Assembly: GCA_026708115.1 (NCBI GenBank)
Contig: JAPOVL010000038.1
Coordinates: 51,608 to 115,607, forward strand
Direction of reading: 5' to 3'
DNA from: Chloroflexota bacterium
Lineage (GTDB): Bacteria; Chloroflexota; Anaerolineae; Aggregatilineales; Phototrophicaceae
DNA: 64,000 bases
The position numbers were made by a program, and so were the translations under genes. Position 1 is the stretch's first letter; every line of letters starts with the position of its first letter. A model generated the notes under the pieces. The model was given only the letters and a program-made list of their open reading frames with translations, was not told the DNA's origin and ran no database searches. This document shows positions 29,355-38,141 of this stretch, in pieces.

Positions 29355-31145
29355 ATGACATCTTCCTCTGCATTCGACTTCAACGCCGTCATCGTCGGCG
29401 GCACGCCGGCCGGCATCATGGCGGGCATCGCAGTCGCCAGAGCGGGACGGCGCGCCATCATCCTGGAGCGAACAGCGCATATCGGCGGTCTGCCCGCCAA
29501 CGGACTGGGCGCGACCGATATCCAAACCAAGGGCGCGACAGGTGGGCTCTTCCTGGAATTTGTCAGGCGCGTCAAACAGCACTACATCGACAAATACGGC
29601 GCGGATTCGCAGCAGGTGATCGACTGTACCGAGGGTTACCGCTTCGAGCCGCATGTCGCCGAAATGATCCTGCACGGCATGATCGCGGAACAGGGAGAAA
29701 ACCTGCAAGTCCGCACGATGCGGCAATTCGACCACGAGCCCAGCAATGCTATCAAAGAGGGCGCCGCCTTGTGCCAGATCAAAATCGTCAACCGAAAGAC
29801 CGGAGCCGAAGAAATATACAGCGCCTCCGTTTTCGTCGATGCCACTTACGAGGGGGATCTGGCCGCGGCCGCCGGCGCCCCTTACATGCTGGGGCGTGAA
29901 GGCGCGGATGAATACGGCGAACCCTGCGCCGGCAAATTTTATCAGCGCTGGGGCGCTCCGGTAGACGAATATTACTCCACCGGGCAAGGCGACAACGCGG
30001 TGCAGTCCTACAACTACCGTCTGCCGTTGACGACCGTCGAATCAAACATGACAAGGATCGAAAAGCCGGGGACATACAACCGCGAAGAATACCTCTCGCT
30101 GATTGAGGATCTGCGGCTCAATCGCTTCGCCGGTCCGCCGACGCCGATGGAATTCGACGGCATCGGCGCCATTACCAATATGGTGACGGTGCCCAACGGC
30201 AAAGTCGACGGCAACAATCAACACGCCGCTTTTATCTCGACGGACCTGCCAGAGGAAAACTGGCCCTACCCCACTGCCAGCTGGGATTGGCGCGATCGCT
30301 TTGCGACGCGGCTGCGCGACTATATCCTCGGTCTCTTCTATTTTGCGCAGAATGACCCTGAACTGCCGGCGGACTTCCGCGAACGCTGCAAGCGCTGGGG
30401 GCTGGCCAGCGACGAATTTGCAGACAATGGCAACTTCCCGCGGCAGATCTATGTGCGCGAGGGACGGCGCATCCGCGGCGAGTACCTCTTCACCGCGCAC
30501 GATGCCCTGTCAAAACGCCACTCGCGCGAGCACATGACCAGCATCACCGCCAGCCATTACGCCCTGGACTCGCACGCTTGCCTGAAGCGCGAAGAAGGGC
30601 GACCGCATACTGACGGTATTTTCTCCTACCGCACCACGCCTTACAGCGTGCCCTACGGTGTCATTGTGCCGCTGGCAGTGGAGAACCTCTTGATTCCGGC
30701 GCCGGCGTCGGGTACGCATATCGGCTTCAGCACCTTGCGCATGGAGCCCTGCTGGATGGCGCTTGGGGAAGCGGCCGGCGAAGCGATCAACGTCAGCTTG
30801 GACGACGGCAGTTCGGTCCGGGCAGTAAACGTGCTCGCACTGCAGCGGCGTTTGCTGGCCGCCGGTGCGGTTTTGACCTATTACGAAGACGCGGCGCCCG
30901 GTGATGCCAGCTACGAGGCGCTGCAATACTTTGCTTTGCGCGGCTTCCTGGGCACCGGCTATCAGGCGAAGCTCGACGAGTTGATCTCGGACGAAGATCG
31001 CAATCAGTGGACGACCTGGGCCAATACGCCGGAACTGGCCCATTTCGAAGCGACACGCCGGCAACTCTTGGATAGAATGTATTCTGAAGTCAGCAAGCGA
31101 GAATATGCGGAACAAGCTGCGCTTTTCGCGGGAGTGGAGGGTTAA
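29355..31145 (+). CDS. FAD-dependent oxidoreductase (FAD_oxidored family)
   Basis: 596 aa. The N-terminal FAD loop AVIVGGTPAGIMAGIAVARAG (residues 11-31) is followed by an ERTAHIGGLPANGLGATD segment typical of this family. Later VFVDATYEGDLAAAAGAPY and a C-terminal NLLIPAPASGTHIGFSTLRMEP complete the signature. No signal peptide. It precedes the PhyH gene by 6 bp. Members of the family are abundant in saccharide and carnitine-like catabolic loci; the substrate here is unknown. A second member occurs at 34807, but the two are only distantly similar. Confidence 0.85.
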   Translation: MTSSSAFDFNAVIVGGTPAGIMAGIAVARAGRRAIILERTAHIGGLPANGLGATDIQTKGATGGLFLEFVRRVKQHYIDKYGADSQQVIDCTEGYRFEPHVAEMILHGMIAEQGENLQVRTMRQFDHEPSNAIKEGAALCQIKIVNRKTGAEEIYSASVFVDATYEGDLAAAAGAPYMLGREGADEYGEPCAGKFYQRWGAPVDEYYSTGQGDNAVQSYNYRLPLTTVESNMTRIEKPGTYNREEYLSLIEDLRLNRFAGPPTPMEFDGIGAITNMVTVPNGKVDGNNQHAAFISTDLPEENWPYPTASWDWRDRFATRLRDYILGLFYFAQNDPELPADFRERCKRWGLASDEFADNGNFPRQIYVREGRRIRGEYLFTAHDALSKRHSREHMTSITASHYALDSHACLKREEGRPHTDGIFSYRTTPYSVPYGVIVPLAVENLLIPAPASGTHIGFSTLRMEPCWMALGEAAGEAINVSLDDGSSVRAVNVLALQRRLLAAGAVLTYYEDAAPGDASYEALQYFALRGFLGTGYQAKLDELISDEDRNQWTTWANTPELAHFEATRRQLLDRMYSEVSKREYAEQAALFAGVEG

Positions 31146-31151
31146 TAGGCG

Positions 31152-32054
31152 ATGGAATTTGTCAAAATAGCACCTGAACAAAAACGACAATTTGATGAAG
31201 AAGGATATTTGATAGTGCGCGGCGCGCTAGATAGCGAGACCGTTTCCTCTTTGACCGAGGCCGGCGATCGGCTGATCGCCAGCGATCGCGAGCTAAATCG
31301 CCAGCGCAGACCGGGTGGCTTGTACGATGGCTTTCGCAATTGCGTATCGATGGACGACGCCTTCCTGCCGCTGATCACCAACCCCAAGGTCTTCTCGATC
31401 GTGGCCCAGTTGCTCAGCCCGTATTTGTCGCTCTTGACGAGCCATTTGATCTTCCGCCATCCCGATCCGCCGGGATCGCCCGATACCGGACGCATTCCAG
31501 GCTGGCACCGCGACCATTACATGTCCATGCGCGATTTAGGGGACCAACATATCCCGCGTCATTCGCTGAAAGTCGCCTACTATCTCACCGACTTGAGCGA
31601 ACCCAATACGGGCGTCACCATGATGGCCGCCGGCAGCAATCAACTTAAAGAACCAATCGAGATACCGGAGGGCCAGGTCGATCCGGCCACCAAGGTTGAG
31701 CCATTGCTGAACCCGGGCGACTGCGTTTTCTTCGAGAACCGCACCTGGCACGCCGGCGCCGCCAATTTGACCGATCGTACTCGAAAAGCCGTCATGGTCG
31801 GCTATTCTTACGATTGGGTCACGCCCACTGATTATCGGCAGCAAGCGCCCGAGCTGGTGGAAAAACTGTCGCCAATCGAGCGCTATCTCGTCGGCGAACC
31901 GGTCGATGACAGCGAAAACTTTGATTTCACCGGTGGCGCCAATCCAATCGCCGACTGGTGCGCCGAGAATGGATATGATTACAAGTCATTTCAGGGCCGA
32001 GATCATTTTGTCGGAACCGGCGGGGAGCAAGAACAGCCGGTCATACAGGCGTGA
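31152..32054 (+). CDS. Phytanoyl-CoA dioxygenase family protein (PhyH)
   Basis: 300 aa, a 2-oxoglutarate/Fe(II) oxygenase. The facial triad is visible: H119 and D121 in PGWHRDHY, and distal H200 in NRTWHAGAANLTDRTRKA with the 2-oxoglutarate-binding Arg nearby. The N-terminal QFDEEGYLIVRGAL is characteristic. GGAGGG lies upstream of the ATG. It is probably translated with the preceding FAD oxidoreductase. It likely hydroxylates a small molecule; bacterial PhyH enzymes act on many substrates, so none is assigned. Confidence 0.88.
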   Translation: MEFVKIAPEQKRQFDEEGYLIVRGALDSETVSSLTEAGDRLIASDRELNRQRRPGGLYDGFRNCVSMDDAFLPLITNPKVFSIVAQLLSPYLSLLTSHLIFRHPDPPGSPDTGRIPGWHRDHYMSMRDLGDQHIPRHSLKVAYYLTDLSEPNTGVTMMAAGSNQLKEPIEIPEGQVDPATKVEPLLNPGDCVFFENRTWHAGAANLTDRTRKAVMVGYSYDWVTPTDYRQQAPELVEKLSPIERYLVGEPVDDSENFDFTGGANPIADWCAENGYDYKSFQGRDHFVGTGGEQEQPVIQA

Positions 32055-32061
32055 CTACGCA

Positions 32062-32086
32062 TTGAGGCAGGAACAATGAAAGAACG
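32062..32086. repeat. Left copy of a direct repeat flanking the restriction-modification gene
   Basis: TTGAGG, 8 bp, then ATGAAAGAACG (32076-32086). The same pattern with a 6-bp spacer starts the FAD oxidoreductase gene at 34795-34817. The ATG opens a 44-codon frame ending at 32210 that does not look like a protein. Confidence 0.5.
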
Positions 32087-32240
32087 TGCGAACAAAAGCA
32101 TACAAAACACCGGGCTGACACAGGCGCTGGCGAATCGGAGGCCGGATGCCAGGACACAGTTGGGACCGGCTTGTTTCCTATGCCGACATCTCTCTGTTCA
32201 CGCGCGTAATATATGAAGCATCTGGGTAAACAATAGCAAC

Positions 32241-34742
32241 ATGGCCAAAATAAGGGAATCTCAGGCGATTTGCGGAAGATTAAGTCCGGACAATTTGCTT
32301 CAGTATGTAGACAACTTCCGCATTGAATACTTCTTGCGTGAAGATGCGAAGCCTGGACGCAAACAACTCGGCCAATACTTTACGCCGATAGAAGTTGCCC
32401 GGAAGATGGCTAGTATACTTGGACCAGTGCCTTCCAAAGTTCGCATTCTTGATCCAGGCGCTGGCACCGGTATGTTATCCGCAACGGCTGTCGCGCACAT
32501 TCTGTCGTCGTGCAGGGACACGGTAAAGGAAATCACAGTTGTTGCTTACGAAGTGGATCCGCGCGTCAGCAATCATTTGCGCAGGTCGATGGAAATGTGC
32601 GCGCGGCTATGCGAAAGGTATGGCATACAGTTCGACTCGGTCGTTCACTTTGCAGATTTTATTTCAGCAGCATCAAAGACGATGTATTCGTCAAGCAGGT
32701 TTGATATTGCCATTCTCAATCCTCCTTACAAGAGGATAAAGTCCAAGACCGAGCACTGGCACGTACTGAAGAAATACGGTCTCCCCAGCAGCAACCTATA
32801 TGCCGCCTTCATGATGTTATCCACCATCCTTTTGAAAAAAGGCGGGCGGCTTGTATCAATCACACCGCGAAGTTTCTGCAATGGTCCTTACTTTCTGCCA
32901 TTTCGCAAAGCCTTGCTAACAGAATTGGCAATTAGCGATATTCATACTTATCATTCGCGCAACAAGGCTTTCCGCACCTACAAAGTGCTGCAGGAAAACA
33001 TCATTTTGGGTGCATACAAGAGCCGGAAACGAGTCAATATAACGATTACCTCATGTGATAGTCCACTGGACGAAGACGTTTCAGTTGAAGTTCTGCGGCC
33101 GGATGAGCTAGTAAGCGAGAGCGACCATAACCTGGTCATTCACTTGTTCAAGAACAGATTCGAAAGACAAATTAACAGAATAGTTGGCAAGCTAGAGTGT
33201 ACACTCGACGATCTACAGGTGTCTGTTTCGACGGGGCGAGTCGTTGAGTTCAGGGCTCGAGAGCTGCTGCGATCACCACACGCCGCCGGGAGCGTTCCTC
33301 TTCTGCTTCCAGCACACTCTGTCAATGGGTTTGTCAAGTGGCCACTGCATTGCATCAAGAAGCCGGCTGCAATCGAGGCGAGTGAAAGAAGCGAAAAACT
33401 GATAGTCAAGAACGCCTGTTATGTGATTGTAAAGAGGTTTTCTTCCAAAGAGCAAAGAAAGCGGCTGAGCGCAGCAGTTTTGAACCCTAGTACATTGTCT
33501 TACAGCGAAATCGGGATAGAGAATCATTTGAACTACTTGCACAAGAACGGGGCAGGTCTGCCGCTCGATCTTGCCAAAGGACTTGCAGTATATCTGAACT
33601 CTTCATTTGCTGATCAATATTTCCGTCTGTTTAGTGGACATACACAAGTGAATGCAAGCGACCTCAGGTTGATGAAGTATCCGAATTCTACTGCCCTAGT
33701 CAGATTTGGCAAAGGAATTGATGACATTCTTCCATCTCAGGAGCGTATCGATAGCATTGTGGCAAAGGAGCTGGGCATGGAAGCGGACGGTCGGATATCG
33801 CTGCGAAACGCGAAAATCGAGCAGGCGCTGGAAATCCTTAAAGCTGTTGGCGTCCCCCGTGGCCAGCAGAACGACAGAACAGCTCTAACGTTGCTCTCGC
33901 TGGTAGACATAAAGCCCGGAGACGTGTGGCCGCAAGCCTTAGAGCCATTGCGAGGAATCACGCAGATGATGGATTACATCGCGGAACACTATGGAGTCAC
34001 CTATGCGCCAAATACGCGGGAGACAATCCGCCGGTATTCAATTCACCAGATGTGGAATATGGGACTCGTAGTTGCAAATCCTGATGATCCGAAAAGACCA
34101 ATTAACAGCCCACGATATTGTTACCAGATCACGCCTGACTTCCTCAACCTTGTCCGATCTTTCGGCGCTCATGATTGGAACGATCGATTGATGCAATTTC
34201 GAAATATCGCTGGCGACAGTCTTACAGTTCTTGAAGACCGCCGCCGAAAAATGAAGTTGTTGCCAGTTACACTGCCAGATGGAGGCAAGGTTAATCTCAC
34301 TGCTGGAGGTCAAAACGAGCTCGTCAAAAGAATTATTGAAGAGTTTTGTCCCAGGTTTGTACACGGAGGAAAGATTCTTTATCTGGGAGACGCAGGACAA
34401 AAACTAAGTGATGCGAACATCCATCGGTTTCGTGAAATGAATATAGAACTGGACAGACATGGCAAAGCGCCTGATGTAATAGTCCATCTCGAAGACAAGA
34501 ATTGGCTCGTTCTGATTGAAGCTGTAACCAGCCACGGACCGATTGACCAAAAGCGACACAATGAACTAAAACAACTGTTCTCGAGTGGCAGTTTTGACCT
34601 TGTGTTCGTCACTGCATTCGAAACACGAAGAAACTTGTCAAGGTACTTGAGTGAAATATCCTGGGAAACCGAGGTCTGGATAGCCGATTCTCCCGACCAT
34701 CTCATCCACTTTGACGGCGAAAAATTCCTGGGACCGTATTGA
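32241..34742 (+). CDS. Fused adenine methyltransferase and BsuBI/PstI-type restriction endonuclease
   Basis: 833 aa. Residues about 38-300 are an N6-adenine methyltransferase: KQLGQYFTPIEVARKMA, motif I DPGAGTG (71-77), and catalytic NPPY (160-163). A middle region (300-520) resembles the target-recognition part of Eco57I-like enzymes. Residues about 525-833 match the BsuBI/PstI endonuclease family, with ILYLGDAGQKLSDANIHRF, then PDVIVHLEDKNWLVLIEAVTSHG (P-D at 744-745, E760). A single polypeptide would modify and cut DNA, as type IIG enzymes do. No separate methylase or specificity gene is nearby. It is visibly AT-richer than its neighbours and interrupts an operon, so it was probably acquired by transfer. 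Confidence 0.85.
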   Translation: MAKIRESQAICGRLSPDNLLQYVDNFRIEYFLREDAKPGRKQLGQYFTPIEVARKMASILGPVPSKVRILDPGAGTGMLSATAVAHILSSCRDTVKEITVVAYEVDPRVSNHLRRSMEMCARLCERYGIQFDSVVHFADFISAASKTMYSSSRFDIAILNPPYKRIKSKTEHWHVLKKYGLPSSNLYAAFMMLSTILLKKGGRLVSITPRSFCNGPYFLPFRKALLTELAISDIHTYHSRNKAFRTYKVLQENIILGAYKSRKRVNITITSCDSPLDEDVSVEVLRPDELVSESDHNLVIHLFKNRFERQINRIVGKLECTLDDLQVSVSTGRVVEFRARELLRSPHAAGSVPLLLPAHSVNGFVKWPLHCIKKPAAIEASERSEKLIVKNACYVIVKRFSSKEQRKRLSAAVLNPSTLSYSEIGIENHLNYLHKNGAGLPLDLAKGLAVYLNSSFADQYFRLFSGHTQVNASDLRLMKYPNSTALVRFGKGIDDILPSQERIDSIVAKELGMEADGRISLRNAKIEQALEILKAVGVPRGQQNDRTALTLLSLVDIKPGDVWPQALEPLRGITQMMDYIAEHYGVTYAPNTRETIRRYSIHQMWNMGLVVANPDDPKRPINSPRYCYQITPDFLNLVRSFGAHDWNDRLMQFRNIAGDSLTVLEDRRRKMKLLPVTLPDGGKVNLTAGGQNELVKRIIEEFCPRFVHGGKILYLGDAGQKLSDANIHRFREMNIELDRHGKAPDVIVHLEDKNWLVLIEAVTSHGPIDQKRHNELKQLFSSGSFDLVFVTAFETRRNLSRYLSEISWETEVWIADSPDHLIHFDGEKFLGPY

Positions 34743-34794
34743 AACAAATGTACATTGTTCACCGGTAAGCTCTACGAAGCGACCTAACATCTTC

Positions 34795-34817
34795 TTGAGG
34801 TGATCCATGAAAGAACG
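34795..34817. repeat. Right copy of a direct repeat flanking the restriction-modification gene
   Basis: TTGAGG, 6 bp, ATGAAAGAACG. The ATG is the start codon of the FAD oxidoreductase gene and TTGAGG its probable ribosome-binding site. Confidence 0.5.
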
Positions 34818-36417
34818 CAACTGTGACATCCTCATCGTCGGCGGCGGGACGGGCGCCATCGGCGCTGCGCTTGCCGCGCTGCGCCTGGGCAAGTCGGTCA
34901 TCATGAGCGAAGAAACCGACTGGATCGGCGGTCAGTTAACCGCCCAAGCCGTGCCGCCCGACGAAAATCCCTGGGTGGATCAATGCGGCGCCACGGCGAC
35001 CTATATGCGCTTCTCCGATGGCGTGCGCGACTACTATCGCCGCAACTATCCGCTGACCGAAAAAGCCCGTCATACCATGAACTGGAATCCGGGCCAGGGC
35101 AATGTCAGCCGACTCTGCCACGAGCCGCGCATCGGCCTGGCGGTGATCGAAGAGATGCTCGCGCCTTACCGGTCCAGCATGCAACTCGACGTGCTGCTCT
35201 ATCACATCCCGGTGGCAGCCGAGACCAACGGTGACCGTGTGCTGGCCGTGACGCTGGAAGATACGCGGACCGGCGATCAGGTCCAGGTTTCAGCGCCTTA
35301 CATCCTCGATGCCACCGAGCTGGGCGACTTGCTGGAACTGGCGGAAGTCGAGTCTATTATCGGCGCGGAAAGTCAAGCCCAAACGGGCGAGATGCACGCT
35401 GTCGCTGGCGATCCGCTGCCGCTCGATCAGCAGGCGATTTCCTGGTGCTTCGCCATTGATCACCTGGAAGGCGAAGATCATACCATCGACAAGCCGGAAG
35501 ACTACGATTTCTGGCGCGAGTACAAGGCGGACTTTTGGCCGGACAAACAGTTGAGTTGGTATTATTCCAGCCCGATTACGCTGGAGCCGGTCCATCGTAA
35601 AATCTTCCATGCCGACTTTCGTCACCGTTATACTGGCGGACCCGGCGACCTCTGGCATTTTCGCCGCATCCTATACAAGGACCACTATCCGGCAGGGAGC
35701 TTTCGCAGCGATATCACCTTGGTCAATTGGCCACAGATCGACTATTGGCTCAAGCCCTTGCTAGGTGTCGACGAAGAGACCAAACAGGCTGCGCTACGTG
35801 AATGCAAGCAATTGAGCTACTCCTTGCTCTACTGGATGCAGACGGAGGCGCCTCGCTCGGACGGTAAAGGCTACGGTTATCCCGGCTTGCGCCTGCGTCC
35901 GGACATTGTCGGCACCAGCGACGGCATGGCCAAGTACGTATACGTTCGCGAAGCGCGGCGCATCATGGCCGAGTTCACGGTGCTGGAAGAACATGTCGGC
36001 TTCGAACAGCGCGCCGGGCTCGATACGGCCGAGCAGTTTGATGACAGCGTGGGTATCGGCAGCTACCGTATCGACCTGCACCCCAGCACCGGCTTGCGCA
36101 ATTACATCGACATCAGTTGCTATCCCTTCCAGATTCCCCTTGGCTCATTGATTCCCCAGCGCGTTGAAAACCTGCTGCCGGCCTGCAAGAATCTGGGCGT
36201 GACGCATATCACCAACGGCTGCTATCGCTTGCATCCGGTGGAATGGAATATCGGCGAGGCGGCGGGCGCTTTGGCCGCTTATTGCCTGGACAAAGGCTTG
36301 TCGCCGCGTCAAGTGCGTAATACCGAGACGCACTTGCGCGATTTTCAATGTTTGCTGAAAGATCAGTTGGGTATTCCTCTGGATTGGCCGCCCTACGCGC
36401 GGCAGACGGTACGCTAA
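34807..36417 (+). CDS. FAD-dependent oxidoreductase (FAD_oxidored family)
   Basis: 536 aa. The FAD loop is CDILIVGGGTGAIGAALAAL (residues 6-25) followed by SEETDWIGGQLTAQ, the family's second glycine motif. A late NLLPACKNLGVTHITNGCYRLHPVEWNIGEAAG segment is typical of the C-terminal FAD contact. No signal peptide. TTGAGG precedes the ATG. Before the restriction-modification insertion it probably followed the PhyH gene directly. Substrate unknown. Confidence 0.85.
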   Translation: MKERNCDILIVGGGTGAIGAALAALRLGKSVIMSEETDWIGGQLTAQAVPPDENPWVDQCGATATYMRFSDGVRDYYRRNYPLTEKARHTMNWNPGQGNVSRLCHEPRIGLAVIEEMLAPYRSSMQLDVLLYHIPVAAETNGDRVLAVTLEDTRTGDQVQVSAPYILDATELGDLLELAEVESIIGAESQAQTGEMHAVAGDPLPLDQQAISWCFAIDHLEGEDHTIDKPEDYDFWREYKADFWPDKQLSWYYSSPITLEPVHRKIFHADFRHRYTGGPGDLWHFRRILYKDHYPAGSFRSDITLVNWPQIDYWLKPLLGVDEETKQAALRECKQLSYSLLYWMQTEAPRSDGKGYGYPGLRLRPDIVGTSDGMAKYVYVREARRIMAEFTVLEEHVGFEQRAGLDTAEQFDDSVGIGSYRIDLHPSTGLRNYIDISCYPFQIPLGSLIPQRVENLLPACKNLGVTHITNGCYRLHPVEWNIGEAAGALAAYCLDKGLSPRQVRNTETHLRDFQCLLKDQLGIPLDWPPYARQTVR

Positions 36418-36423
36418 ACCACT

Positions 36424-38112
36424 ATGTCAGGTAGTATGGCGCGGTATTTTAACCCCCGACAGTCCCCCCAATGCATTAAGGACGGTATTGCGAGCAGTTT
36501 TCGAATGTCCTGGGCTGGTCTTTTGGCGCTTTGCCTCATGTTCATAGCCCTTCCCCTGCGTATCGCGCAGGCACAACTGGAGGAGCCGCCCTTTTTCCGC
36601 GATGTTAGCGCAGCAGCCGGCATCACGGCGACGCACCGCGGCATCTGGGACGATAAAGAAACCCTTCAGGGTTATCTGGCCATCGGACAGGCCTGGGGCG
36701 ACTACGATCGTGACGGCTGGCTCGATCTCTATGTCACCGGAAACCTTGATCCCAACGTCCTCTATCGCAACAATCAGGATGGCACGTTTTCGGTCTCCCA
36801 GTTCTCGCAAAGCCTGAGTCTGCCCGATATACAGAGCGGGGGCGTCGTCTGGGCGGACTACGACAACGACGGCTGGCTCGATCTTTATGTGGTCAATTAC
36901 GGCGCCAATACGCTCTTCCGCAATGAAGCCGGCGCCGGCTTCCGCGATCGGACCCTGGAAGCCGGCGTAGGCGATACCGGCAAAGGCACATCGGCGGCTT
37001 TCGGGGACTACAACAACGACGGCTGGCTGGACCTGTATGTGGCCAACTGGTCATGTTTCCCCGAATGCGATCCGGTCGATTTCTCAATGCAGCAGGATCG
37101 GCTTTATCACAATAACGGCGATGGCAGCTTCACCGATGTGACGGCAACATTGGGCTACAAGCTGACCTTGGGCGCCGGCTTCGCGCCCGGTTTCCTCGAT
37201 TATGACGGCGATGGCGATCTCGATCTCTACGTCGTCAACGACAAAATGCAGCACGAAATCGGCAACGTACTATGGCGCAATGACGGCGCGGGTTGCGGGC
37301 ACTGGTGCTTTACAGATGTATCGGCGGCATCCGGGACAGATCTGATGATCAACGGCATGGGCCTGGACGCCAGCGACTACGACAACGACGGCGATCTCGA
37401 CCTTTACATCACCGACATGGTCTATCAAATGCACTTAATGATGAATGACGGCGCCGGCGGATTCAGGAATCGCGCCCGCTCGACCGGTTCCGCCATCAAT
37501 ATGGGTCCCGATGAAGGCGTAGGCTGGGGAGCGGTCTTCTTCGACTTTGACAACGACGGCTGGCAAGACCTGTATGTCGCCACCACCCAGTATTTTCAGA
37601 CCTTTCCCGAGCTGGAAGTCAGCTTTATGAACGAGTTGCCTGATGCCCTTTTCCGCAACAACAGGCATCGTTCTTTCGTCGATGTTAGCCACGCGAGCGG
37701 CATTGATACGCCCCTGGCCACGCTAGGCGTCGCCTACGCCGATTACGACCGCGATGGCGACCTGGATCTAGTCACGGGCAATTGGAACAGCGGCTATCGC
37801 CTCTATCAAAATCAGGGCAACGACAATCGCTGGCTGGCCTTGGGCTTGCGCGGCGGCGCTGATGTCAATCGGGATGCCGTCGGCAGCAAGGTATACCTAA
37901 GCACAGATGCCGGCTCGACGCAAATGCAGACGGTCAAAATCGGTTCCGGGCTTGGCGGTAACAATCAACCGGAATTGCACTTTGGGCTTGGCGCTTCTAC
38001 AGTGGCCGACCTGCGCATCATTTGGAGCAATGGCGCCGAGTGCAGCTTGGACGATATACCCGCGAATCAACGCCTGCTTTTGCAATACGGTGTTACCGCC
38101 GGCTGCCGATGA
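36424..38112 (+). CDS. Secreted FG-GAP/VCBS repeat protein with ASPIC/UnbV domain
   Basis: 562 aa. A hydrophobic export signal lies at about residues 29-49 (SWAGLLALCLMFIALPL, ending AQA); the ATG at 36505 may be the true start rather than that at 36424. Seven calcium-binding-type repeats follow, such as DYDRDGWLDLYV, DYDNDGWLDLYV and DYDGDGDLDLYV, expected to form a beta-propeller. The C-terminal part (GSGLGGNNQPELHFGLGASTVADLRIIW) is the ASPIC/UnbV domain. The protein is probably extracellular, with a binding or scaffold role. It starts 6 bp after the FAD oxidoreductase, so it is in the same operon. Confidence 0.85.
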   Translation: MSGSMARYFNPRQSPQCIKDGIASSFRMSWAGLLALCLMFIALPLRIAQAQLEEPPFFRDVSAAAGITATHRGIWDDKETLQGYLAIGQAWGDYDRDGWLDLYVTGNLDPNVLYRNNQDGTFSVSQFSQSLSLPDIQSGGVVWADYDNDGWLDLYVVNYGANTLFRNEAGAGFRDRTLEAGVGDTGKGTSAAFGDYNNDGWLDLYVANWSCFPECDPVDFSMQQDRLYHNNGDGSFTDVTATLGYKLTLGAGFAPGFLDYDGDGDLDLYVVNDKMQHEIGNVLWRNDGAGCGHWCFTDVSAASGTDLMINGMGLDASDYDNDGDLDLYITDMVYQMHLMMNDGAGGFRNRARSTGSAINMGPDEGVGWGAVFFDFDNDGWQDLYVATTQYFQTFPELEVSFMNELPDALFRNNRHRSFVDVSHASGIDTPLATLGVAYADYDRDGDLDLVTGNWNSGYRLYQNQGNDNRWLALGLRGGADVNRDAVGSKVYLSTDAGSTQMQTVKIGSGLGGNNQPELHFGLGASTVADLRIIWSNGAECSLDDIPANQRLLLQYGVTAGCR

Positions 38113-38141
38113 CAATCCGAGAAACAAGATTGGGAAGTTAA

